DNA from: an uncultured Acetatifactor sp.
GTDB lineage: Bacteria; Bacillota; Clostridia; Lachnospirales; Lachnospiraceae
Assembly: GCA_910587755.1 (NCBI GenBank)
Contig: CAJUNZ010000047.1
Coordinates: 1-21,672 of the forward strand
Reading direction: 5' to 3'
DNA length: 21,672 bases
Shown here: piece after piece, positions 1 to 7,248 of the stretch
Layout: each line of letters begins with the position of its first letter
How positions within the stretch are numbered: the first letter of the stretch is position 1
The notes under the pieces: model-generated
Seen by the model: only the letters and a program-made list of their open reading frames with translations
What the model was told of the DNA's origin: nothing
Database searches by the model: none
Position numbers and translations under genes: made by a program

Positions 1-857
1 GCCTGCTTCATGTCAGTGATCACAAGGACTTCTCCCAGGTGTTCAAAGTCCACAGCAGGTACCAGCAGACCTGATTTTGTCAGGTTGTTGGCGTCCTTCT
101 CAATGGAGCTCACGTAGCCGATCAGAATGTTGGGCAAGTACTTGTCGCTGATGTTGGAGGTGACGATCTTGTCCCCCTCCCGCACTTTATTCTGGGTGTC
201 CATAAGCCTGCTGAAGGCGATACACCCCTCCGCCATAAGCTTCAGATCCCCTGACACGGTCATATTGTCCTCGGAGGACAGGGTCATGGCGCTCACATGG
301 CTGTTGTCGGAAATGATGGAGGTGACTTTGGACCAATTGGGACCCACAGAAGTGATACGGCCCACCAGACCCCCTCCCGCGATGACATTCATGTCTACGG
401 CAAGCCCGTCATTTTCGCCTTTGTCGATAACAAACCCGGAATACCAGTTGCCGGAATCCCGGCCTATGATTCTGGCCCCCACCTTGTTGTAGCTGCTGTA
501 CTGTTCATTCAGGTCAAAGAGCTCTCTGAGTTTGTTGAGCTCGTATTTGTCCTGTTGCAGCAGGGTGTTCTCTTCCGTCAGCGCTGCGATCTCCTCCTTC
601 AGCCGGGTATTTTCATTCAGGACTGTCCTGATCTGCTCCAGCTCGTCCGAGCGGTCAGCCAGCCACAGGCCCACTTTTCCGATACCCTGCTGCAGGGGAA
701 CGATCACATACCCCACCACTGTGTTCAGAGGCTTGTCAAAGCTGTCGTTTCCGAAGGTGACAAGCATCAGTACGGTACAGAGGATGGTTAAAATAAAAAG
801 GAGATATTTACTTGGCAGCGTAAACCTCTCCCCTTTTCTTTTTATGATCGGGCTCAT
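1..857 (-). CDS. mreC: Rod shape-determining protein MreC (C-terminal end cut by window edge)
   Basis: MreC is a membrane-anchored scaffold of the elongasome that links cytoplasmic MreB to the wall synthesis enzymes outside. The frame is open from an ATG at 857 to the left edge, giving 285 residues. A short basic N-terminus is followed by one membrane segment (about residues 17-35), a coiled coil rich in Glu, Leu and Asn (about 70-112), and the beta-rich MreC domain with the GRIISVG-like pattern GRITSVG at 166-172. The last visible residues (LGEVLVITDMKQ) match the usual end of the family, so only a few residues should be missing. The start codon overlaps the stop of the upstream mreB gene as ATGA, which implies translational coupling. 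MreD would be expected next, beyond the window. I am confident of the family from the domain order and the mreB neighbour. Confidence 0.93.
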   Translation of the reverse strand, partial: MSPIIKRKGERFTLPSKYLLFILTILCTVLMLVTFGNDSFDKPLNTVVGYVIVPLQQGIGKVGLWLADRSDELEQIRTVLNENTRLKEEIAALTEENTLLQQDKYELNKLRELFDLNEQYSSYNKVGARIIGRDSGNWYSGFVIDKGENDGLAVDMNVIAGGGLVGRITSVGPNWSKVTSIISDNSHVSAMTLSSEDNMTVSGDLKLMAEGCIAFSRLMDTQNKVREGDKIVTSNISDKYLPNILIGYVSSIEKDANNLTKSGLLVPAVDFEHLGEVLVITDMKQ

Positions 858-1864
858 TTACTCATTCCTTCAATTGCATATGCTACGGATTTGTAATTGT
901 CATCTTTGATGATCTTGGCAAGCCCCAGACATACGCTGGCGATGGGATTGTCCGAGACGTTCACCTTCAGACCCGTGCCCGTGGCAAGGCGGTCAGCCAG
1001 ATGGTTGATCTGGGAGGCGCCCCCTGTCAGATACATGCCGTGGCGGTAAATATCGGCTGCCAGTTCAGGCGGCGTCCGCTCCAGGATCACCTTTACATTG
1101 TCCACGATGGAGTTGAAATGTTCCTCCAGGCACTCTCCCACCAGTTTTGTGGGAATTTCCCTCTCCACCGGCAGACCTGTGACAATGTCCCTTCCGTAGA
1201 CAACGGCACTTTTGCCCTCCTGCTCCAGCTCCCGCAGGGAGATCTTCACAGTCTCGGAGGTCTTGCCCCCGATTATCAGACTGAACTCCTTCCGGACCGC
1301 CGCCCGGATAGCTTCGTCAAATTTCAGCCCGCCCACCTTGATCAGGCGGCTGAGCACAATGCCTCCCAGGGAGAGAATGGAAATCTCCGTGGTCTCATAC
1401 CCCACGTTTACCACCAGGACTCCCTGGGAATTCTTCACGTCGATATCCATCCCCAGTCCATCAGCCACGGCCTTCTCCACCACCATAATCTTCTTGGCCT
1501 TCACATTGGCGTCTTTGATCAGGTCATAGAACGCCCTCTTCTCCACTTCCGTCACGTCCGTGGGAACCGCTATGAGAAAATCCGCCGGGCGGCTGTTTCC
1601 CTTCTGCAGATCGGCGATAAAATACCGCACCAGAGTGACCATGTTCTTAATATCGGCTATTACGCCGTTGGACAAGGGATAAGAAATATGAATATTGCTG
1701 GGGGCTTTCTCATACATTTCAAATGCAGAGTTTCCATAAGCAAACAAAACTTTCTTGTTCTCAATGGCAATCATGTTTTTTTCAATGGAAATACTGTCAT
1801 CACTTTTATTATAGATTTTAATGTTGTTGGTACCCAAATCGATACCGAATGCATTGTTTGCCAA
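854..1864 (-). CDS. mreB: Rod shape-determining protein MreB, actin-like (divergent phosphate-2 motif)
   Basis: MreB is the bacterial actin homologue whose membrane-bound filaments steer lateral cell-wall synthesis. The 336 residues fit the family length. The phosphate-1 motif DLGTNNIKIY is at 9-18, a Glu that matches the catalytic position is at 130 (VVEKAVADGLG), and the adenosine motif LTGGASQ is at 279-285. The phosphate-2 motif is unusual: where canonical MreB has an Asp and a Gly-Gly-Gly run, this protein reads VVNVGYETTEISIL at 151-164, with Asn153 and GYE. From memory, Lachnospiraceae MreB proteins often carry this variant. The start is a TTG at 1864 preceded by AAAGGGG eight bases upstream; no ATG fits. 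It lies 29 bp after radC and overlaps mreC by 4 bp, so the three form an operon. The fold is certain; ATP turnover is inferred. Confidence 0.92.
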   Translation of the reverse strand: MANNAFGIDLGTNNIKIYNKSDDSISIEKNMIAIENKKVLFAYGNSAFEMYEKAPSNIHISYPLSNGVIADIKNMVTLVRYFIADLQKGNSRPADFLIAVPTDVTEVEKRAFYDLIKDANVKAKKIMVVEKAVADGLGMDIDVKNSQGVLVVNVGYETTEISILSLGGIVLSRLIKVGGLKFDEAIRAAVRKEFSLIIGGKTSETVKISLRELEQEGKSAVVYGRDIVTGLPVEREIPTKLVGECLEEHFNSIVDNVKVILERTPPELAADIYRHGMYLTGGASQINHLADRLATGTGLKVNVSDNPIASVCLGLAKIIKDDNYKSVAYAIEGMSK

Positions 1865-1893
1865 AATGACAACCCCTTTCTAATGTAACTTTC

Positions 1894-2652
1894 TCATGTA
1901 AATTTTGGGACACTTCCTTCTTCCAGGAACCAGCCCGCCGCCCTGAAGCTTACATGGCGCCTGTCCCCTATGACGATATGGTCCAGAAGCGGAATACCGA
2001 TTCCCTCCCCCGCCTCCCTCACATGGCAGGTAAGGATCTTGTCCGAACTGCTGGGAGTGGGATCCCCGCTGGGGTGATTGTGCACCAGAAGAATGTTCAC
2101 CGCCCGCATCTCCAGGGCCGTCAGAAAGATTTCCCTGGGGGAGATCAGCGACATGTTGACGCTTCCCTCCGAGATCTTTTTTTCACAGAGCATCTGGCCT
2201 TTGGTGTCCAAACACACCAGCATTACGCATTCCGTTGTCCGGTGGCGCAGTTTCTCCATAAAATATTCAGCCACCTGGTCGGGGCTGGTGAAATTGATGC
2301 CTTCTCTGGCCCTGGCGGTGCTGATACGCTTGGAGAGCTCCGTGAGGCATTTCAGCTGTACGGCCTTCACCTCTCCGATCCCTCCCACATCCTTGAGCTC
2401 GTCCAGGGTCACATCATAGAGCCCCAGAAGCCCCTCCTTGGGATATCTTGCCAGGCCAAGCACCTGTTTTGCCACATCCAGAGCGTTCTGCCCTTTGGTG
2501 CCCACCCGGATGATAATGGCCAGAAGCTCCGCCTCCGTCAGGTTCTCGGCCCCAAACCGGAAGAACCTTTCATAGGGTAAATCTGTTCTTTCACCGCCTG
2601 ACACCGCAGCTTTGAGGGCTGCTGTGTTTGTTGTTGTTTTCTTATCGGTCAT
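1894..2652 (-). CDS. radC: RadC family protein (MPN+/JAMM domain)
   Basis: RadC-like proteins carry an MPN+/JAMM metalloprotease-like domain of unsettled function; the original link to DNA repair was later withdrawn. Numbered from the ATG at 2652, this is 252 residues. It has the N-terminal UPF0758 helical part (about 22-110) with a helix-hairpin-helix-like DVGGIGEVKA at 88-97, then the MPN domain with the metal signature HxHx7Sx2D as His191, His193, Ser201 and Asp204 (HNHPSGDPTPSSSD). The frame extends 5 codons upstream to a TTG at 2667, but that stretch contains AAGGAG, which serves as a ribosome site for the ATG (spacing about 4). I prefer the ATG, though the TTG also has a GGAG upstream. 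Gene order radC-mreB-mreC is common in Firmicutes. Confidence 0.93.
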   Translation of the reverse strand: MTDKKTTTNTAALKAAVSGGERTDLPYERFFRFGAENLTEAELLAIIIRVGTKGQNALDVAKQVLGLARYPKEGLLGLYDVTLDELKDVGGIGEVKAVQLKCLTELSKRISTARAREGINFTSPDQVAEYFMEKLRHRTTECVMLVCLDTKGQMLCEKKISEGSVNMSLISPREIFLTALEMRAVNILLVHNHPSGDPTPSSSDKILTCHVREAGEGIGIPLLDHIVIGDRRHVSFRAAGWFLEEGSVPKFT

Positions 2653-2776
2653 GCGTCTCCTTTTCAAACCTTCTCCGACGCAGTACCTTGGTTAAAACCT
2701 TCTTTTTTCGTCCTCCCGGGACATTCCACGCCGTGCCCTCCGGCATTCTGTCCCCTGCTGCACCATTCGCTCCTAT

Positions 2777-2805
2777 ATAGTACCATAAAAAACCAAAACT
2801 GTACA
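2777..2805 (-). promoter_or_regulatory. Predicted sigma-A promoter for radC-mreB-mreC
   Basis: On the minus strand, TGTACA (2805-2800) and TACTAT (2782-2777) are separated by 17 bp, with a TGG just before the -10 giving an extended -10. Each hexamer matches the consensus at 4 of 6 places. It lies about 125 bp before the radC ATG in the AT-rich gap between the lyase gene and radC, where a new transcription unit would be expected. Not tested. Confidence 0.45.
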
Positions 2806-2846
2806 CAAAAATCATAGAATTTATTTTGAGTTTTTTCTACACAATG

Positions 2847-4145
2847 CTACTGTTTCAGGCGGCATTTTTCCAAAAATCCTTTGTCCACAAGGGACTGGAG
2901 GGATTTTAAAATCCCGAATTTCGCATGGGGCCAGGTAAGGCCGCCCTGAAAATAAACCGTGTAAGGAGGCCGGATGGGGCCGTCCGCAGAGAGTTCAATG
3001 GAGGAACCCGACACAAAAGCCCCCGCCGCCATAATCACCTGGGCGTCATATCCCGGCATATCCGCCGGCTGGGGAACCACATGACTGTCCACAGGCGCCG
3101 CCGCCTGGATTCCCTCGCAGAAGGCGATAACGCCCTGGGGGCTGCCGAAAGTCACCGCCTGAATAATGTCATGCCTGCTCTCCTGACTGTCCGGAATCAC
3201 AGAAAATCCCAGACGCTCATAGAGATTGGCGGCAAAGACGGCTCCTTTTAAAGCCGCCGCCGTCACTGTGGGGGCCAGAAACAGTCCCTGGTAAAAATCT
3301 TTCAAAATGCCCAGGGAGGCTCCCACCTCCTTGCCAAGCCCCGGGGAAGTAAGCCGAAAGGCCGCATTCTCCACGCACTCCCGCTTTCCCGCAATGTAGC
3401 CGCCAATGGGGGCCAGGCCGCCGCCGGGATTTTTAATCAGAGATCCCACGGACATATCCGCCCCCACATCTCCCGGCTCCAGCGTCTCCACAAACTCTCC
3501 GTAACAGTTGTCCACCATGCAGATAATGTCCGGTTTTATCTTTTTGACAAAGGCAATCAGCTCTCCTATGCGGGCCACCGACAGGGTGGGCCTGGTCTGA
3601 TAGCCCTTGGAGCGCTGTATCGTCACCAGGCGGGTGCGCTCTCCTATGGCTTTTTGGATTTCATCATAGTCAAAGCCTCCGTCGGGAAGCAGATCCACCT
3701 GCCTGTAAGTGATCCCGTATTCGGCCAGGGACCCCCGGGAAGGCCGGATGCCAATCACTTCCTCCAGGGTGTCATAGGGTTTTCCCACCGGGGAGAGCAG
3801 CTCGTCCCCCGGGCGCAGATTGCTCATCAGGGCCAGGGCCAGAGCATGGGTGCCGCAGGTAATCTGAGGGCGCACCAAGGCGTCCTCCCCATGGAACACT
3901 TCCGCATAGACTGCCTCCAGCGTGTCCCGGCCAAGATCCCCGTAGCCGTACCCGGTAGTTCCCAGAAGACATGCCTCGCTGACCTGGCAGGACTGCATGG
4001 CTTTTACCACTTTCAGCTGATTGTGCTCCGCCGTATGGTCAATCCTCTGAAAGCGTTCTTCCAATTCCTCCAGGATTCCCTGGCCGTAACCGTACACCTC
4101 CCTGCAGATTCCCATTTTTTCATACAGTTCCCAAATATCACTCAT
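2847..4145 (-). CDS. PLP-dependent methionine gamma-lyase/aluminum resistance family protein
   Basis: This is a fold-type I pyridoxal-phosphate enzyme of the Met_gamma_lyase (aluminum resistance) family. Members are related to gamma-lyases of sulfur amino acids, but the substrate of most is unproven. The 432 residues fit the family. A probable cofactor lysine is Lys238 in SLIKNPGGG, with the pyridine-pairing Asp212 in MVDNCYGEF. The motif TTGYGYGDLGRD (63-74) and the segment QITCGTHALALAL (94-106) are typical of the family's phosphate-binding part. It is cytosolic. Its ATG overlaps the 3' end of miaA by 8 bp, so it is the last gene of the mutS-mutL-miaA group. The downstream gap to radC shows no clear terminator hairpin. 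Family is secure; a real methionine gamma-lyase activity is not shown by the sequence. Confidence 0.9.
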   Translation of the reverse strand: MSDIWELYEKMGICREVYGYGQGILEELEERFQRIDHTAEHNQLKVVKAMQSCQVSEACLLGTTGYGYGDLGRDTLEAVYAEVFHGEDALVRPQITCGTHALALALMSNLRPGDELLSPVGKPYDTLEEVIGIRPSRGSLAEYGITYRQVDLLPDGGFDYDEIQKAIGERTRLVTIQRSKGYQTRPTLSVARIGELIAFVKKIKPDIICMVDNCYGEFVETLEPGDVGADMSVGSLIKNPGGGLAPIGGYIAGKRECVENAAFRLTSPGLGKEVGASLGILKDFYQGLFLAPTVTAAALKGAVFAANLYERLGFSVIPDSQESRHDIIQAVTFGSPQGVIAFCEGIQAAAPVDSHVVPQPADMPGYDAQVIMAAGAFVSGSSIELSADGPIRPPYTVYFQGGLTWPHAKFGILKSLQSLVDKGFLEKCRLKQ

Positions 4146-5169
4146 CTTCCCAAGCTTCCTTCCCCCCGGCCCGCCTTCCTGTGGTCTCTTCCACTATCCG
4201 GAGCATATGCCGCAGTATTTTGTCCTCGTCATAGCCGAACTCGTTTTTGTTGATCCAAATCACATCTTTTTCCCTGCGGAACCAGGTGAGCTGCCTCTTG
4301 GCAAAATGCCTGGTGTCCCGTTTCAGGATCTCCACCGCCTCCTCCAGGGAAATCTCTCCCTCCAGGTACGCCAGAATCTCCTTATATCCCAGGCCCTGCA
4401 TGGATACCATTCCCCTGTGGCAGCCCATCTGTCTGAGTCCCTCCACCTCCGCCACCAGGCCCCCTGCAAGCATTTCCTCCACCCGCCGGTCAATGCGCTC
4501 ATAGATCCGCTCCCGCAGATCGTTGAGCACAAAATAGCAGGAAGCATAGGCGGAAGGTTTTTCCCTTTCCCGCCGGTTGTGGGCCGATATGGGCTCCCCG
4601 GTGAGAAAAAAATACTCCAGGGCCCGTATGGTGCGTTTTATATTGTTGGGGTGAATGTCCAGGGCTGAAGGCGGATCGGCCCTTTCCAGCAGTCCGTGCA
4701 GATATGCAGGCCCCTTCTCCGCCCCCAGCCTCTCCAGCCAGGCCCGGCAGCTTCCGGCGTCCGTCTCCTCCCCTGCGTCCGGGGCAAAATCAATATCCCG
4801 CAGCAGGGCCTGGACATAGAAGCCGGTGCCCCCTGTGACAATGGGAATGCTTCCTCTGGCGTAAATGCCCGAGAGACATTCCTGGCATTTCTCCTTGAAC
4901 AGGGCCACGCTGAACTCCTCCCAGGGCTTAAGGATGTCAATCATATGGTGGGGAATTCCCTGCATCTCCTCCCTGGCAATCTTGGCGGAGCCAATGTCCA
5001 TGTACTGATACACCTGCATGGAGTCTGCAGAGACCACCTCCCCTCCCAGAACCCTGGCAAGGGCGATGGAAAGCTTTGTCTTTCCCACCGCCGTTGGGCC
5101 GGAGAGAATAATCATGGGATGTTTCATCTGACTCCCGCTGTCCAGGAATTCTTTCCTCGTGCCGCTCAT
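4138..5169 (-). CDS. miaA: tRNA dimethylallyltransferase MiaA
   Basis: MiaA transfers a dimethylallyl group from DMAPP to N6 of adenosine 37 in tRNAs that read UNN codons. The P-loop GPTAVGKT is at 24-31, the catalytic Asp lies in SADSMQVYQYMDIGSAK (Asp49), followed by the conserved HHMIDI and GGTGFYVQAL segments and a C-terminal part with a tryptophan-arginine stretch near TWFRREKD. Length 343 is slightly long because of an N-terminal extension. A second possible start, Met15 (MKHPMIILSG), has GGGAG four bases upstream and would give the more usual N-terminus; the first ATG has a weaker AGGAAGAG. It starts 17 bp after mutL and overlaps the downstream lyase gene by 8 bp. The mutL-miaA order is common in bacteria. 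Confidence 0.97.
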   Translation of the reverse strand: MSGTRKEFLDSGSQMKHPMIILSGPTAVGKTKLSIALARVLGGEVVSADSMQVYQYMDIGSAKIAREEMQGIPHHMIDILKPWEEFSVALFKEKCQECLSGIYARGSIPIVTGGTGFYVQALLRDIDFAPDAGEETDAGSCRAWLERLGAEKGPAYLHGLLERADPPSALDIHPNNIKRTIRALEYFFLTGEPISAHNRREREKPSAYASCYFVLNDLRERIYERIDRRVEEMLAGGLVAEVEGLRQMGCHRGMVSMQGLGYKEILAYLEGEISLEEAVEILKRDTRHFAKRQLTWFRREKDVIWINKNEFGYDEDKILRHMLRIVEETTGRRAGGKEAWEDE

Positions 5170-5186
5170 TTCACCACTCTTCCTGT

Positions 5187-7229
5187 CTATGTGACTATCC
5201 GTTTGAATTTTCTGTCCATGTCCGCCCTGGTCATAGCCACTATGGTGGGTCTGCCATGGGGGCAGTTGTAAGGATTTTCCAGCGTCAGCAGCTCATCAAT
5301 CAGCCGTTCCGCCTCCCTTGGGCTCAGACAATTGTTTCCCTTCACCGCCGCTTTGCAGGACATGGAGGCAATCTTCTCTTCCACAACGCGGAGGCCGCCG
5401 AAGCCCGTGCCCTCCGCCAGGCTGTCCAGAACCTCCAGGAACATCTCCTGTTCTTTGCAGCCGTAAAGATCCACAGGGACGCTGCGCAGAGCATACTCAC
5501 TGCCTCCAAAAGACTCTATCTCAAATCCAAGGGCTGTAAATGTCTCCAGATTCTCCTTCAGCACAGTCTCCTCCTGGCCTGTAAGGGTGACAATCACCGG
5601 AGGGAGCAGTCCCTGAGACAGGACGCTTTTGCTTCGGTACTGCTTCATAAGCCTTTCGTAATTCACTTTCTCATGAGCTGCATGCTGGTCAATCATAAGC
5701 AGCTTACTCTCAAACTCAATAAGCCAGTAGGTCTCGAAGACCTGGCCAATAAGGCGGAAGCGGCTGCGGCTCTGGGCTGTGAGTATCTTCTCCTCAAACA
5801 GATCCAGCTGGACACCAGCTTCTCCTTTGGGCATTCCTGCTTCTATAGAAAGTTCTCCCGGGAGCACTTCCCTGCCCCTGCTCACAAATGCCGGGGCATT
5901 TTCCTCACAGATACGCTGAGCTTCCTGAAACGCTTCTGTCTCGTCCGTCTCTGTAAAAAAAGATTCCGTATCCTCCCCTTCCTCACAGGTTTCCTGCCTC
6001 TCAGGCTGGGGCGTTTCTGCAAAAACCGCCGGCTTTACCCTGTTCCACACAGGAGTATGGGCAAATTCCTGCCTTTTAGGCCCCTTTGCCGCATATTTTG
6101 CCTCTTCCATCAGCCGATAGGCATTTCCCCGCTTCTGTTCAAAGGGTTCCGGCACAGGCTCTTTTTCCCGCTGCATTTTTTCCTGACGGCGCTGTTCCCG
6201 CAGCTCCGCCTCCCCAGCCAGAGAAGCCTCAGGGATCATCTCCCGGCGCTGCAGTGTCTGCCGGACCGTCTCTGTCAGATATCTGCCAAACTCCATGGCC
6301 TGGCTGAATCTCACATCCATTTTTGTGGGATGCACATTCACGTCCACCTGTGCTGTATCCATCTCAATGTGCAGCACGCAGAAGGGAAATTTGTGCTGCA
6401 TCAGATACTCTTTATACCCTGTCTCCAGCGCTTTTGACACCACACTGCTCCGGATGAATCTGCCGTTGATAAAGTAGATTTCCATATTGCGGTTGGAGCG
6501 CACCAGCACCGGTTTTCCCAGGTAGCCTTCCAGTTTTATGCCCTGCTCCTGAGCCTGTATGGGCACCAGGGCTCCTGCCACATCCCTTCCGTAGATACGG
6601 TAGATAACCTCCCGCAGATCACCGTTTCCGGAAGTGTGAAATTTCATCTGGCCGTTCAGAACAAGCTTAAAAGAGACATCCGGCCTGGACAGGGCCAGAT
6701 GCTCCATAAGATCAGAGATATATCCTCCCTCCGTGGAAGGCTGCTTTAAAAACTTTCTTCTGACAGGCGTATTATAGAACAGACCGCGCATCAAAAAAGT
6801 GGTGCCTTCCGGCGCACCCACTTCGTCGAAGCCTGTCTCCCTGGCCCCCTCCAGAAGAATACGGCTGCCCGTAATGCTGCCGGAAGTCCTGGTGACCACC
6901 TCCACCCTGGACACGGCTGCAATACTGGACAGGGCCTCCCCCCGGAACCCCAGGCTGGAGATCCGGGTCAGATCCTCCGCGTCTTCGATCTTGCTGGTGG
7001 CATGGCGCAGAAACGCTCTCCGCAGCTGTTCTTTCTCCATGCCGCAGCCGTTGTCCGTAACCCGGATAAACTCAATCCCGCCCTCCCTGGCTTCCACGGT
7101 AATAGAGGAGGCGCCTGCATCTATGGCGTTTTCCACCAGCTCTTTCACCACACTGGCAGGCCGCTCCACCACTTCTCCCGCTGCAATCTTGTCAATGGTC
7201 TCCGAATCCAGGATATGTATCTGCGCCAT
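5187..7229 (-). CDS. mutL: DNA mismatch repair protein MutL (endonuclease type)
   Basis: MutL couples mismatch recognition by MutS to strand incision. The N-terminal GHKL ATPase has VKELVENAIDAGA (catalytic Glu30, metal Asn34), DNGCGM (59-64), SLGFRGEAL (92-100) and NTPVRRKFL. A variable, charged linker runs from about 345 to 480. The C-terminal dimerisation domain carries the metal-dependent endonuclease motif DQHAAHEKVNYERL from Asp514, plus SCKAAVKGNN and CPHGRP near the end. These mark it as the nicking type used by bacteria that lack MutH. Length 680 is normal for Clostridia. It starts 19 bp after the mutS stop; an AGGAGG overlaps the mutS stop codon and an AAAAGG sits closer to the ATG. 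Confidence 0.98.
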   Translation of the reverse strand: MAQIHILDSETIDKIAAGEVVERPASVVKELVENAIDAGASSITVEAREGGIEFIRVTDNGCGMEKEQLRRAFLRHATSKIEDAEDLTRISSLGFRGEALSSIAAVSRVEVVTRTSGSITGSRILLEGARETGFDEVGAPEGTTFLMRGLFYNTPVRRKFLKQPSTEGGYISDLMEHLALSRPDVSFKLVLNGQMKFHTSGNGDLREVIYRIYGRDVAGALVPIQAQEQGIKLEGYLGKPVLVRSNRNMEIYFINGRFIRSSVVSKALETGYKEYLMQHKFPFCVLHIEMDTAQVDVNVHPTKMDVRFSQAMEFGRYLTETVRQTLQRREMIPEASLAGEAELREQRRQEKMQREKEPVPEPFEQKRGNAYRLMEEAKYAAKGPKRQEFAHTPVWNRVKPAVFAETPQPERQETCEEGEDTESFFTETDETEAFQEAQRICEENAPAFVSRGREVLPGELSIEAGMPKGEAGVQLDLFEEKILTAQSRSRFRLIGQVFETYWLIEFESKLLMIDQHAAHEKVNYERLMKQYRSKSVLSQGLLPPVIVTLTGQEETVLKENLETFTALGFEIESFGGSEYALRSVPVDLYGCKEQEMFLEVLDSLAEGTGFGGLRVVEEKIASMSCKAAVKGNNCLSPREAERLIDELLTLENPYNCPHGRPTIVAMTRADMDRKFKRIVT

Positions 7230-7248
7230 TTTCCTTTTCGTCTGCCTC

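Noticed and set aside
1001..1888. 295-residue plus-strand open frame opposite mreB
   Set aside because: Antisense shadow of mreB caused by GC-rich codon bias.
5256..6437. 393-residue plus-strand open frame opposite mutL
   Set aside because: It is a shadow of the mutL coding sequence; MutL has all family motifs in the other strand and the shadow has no domain sense or ribosome site.
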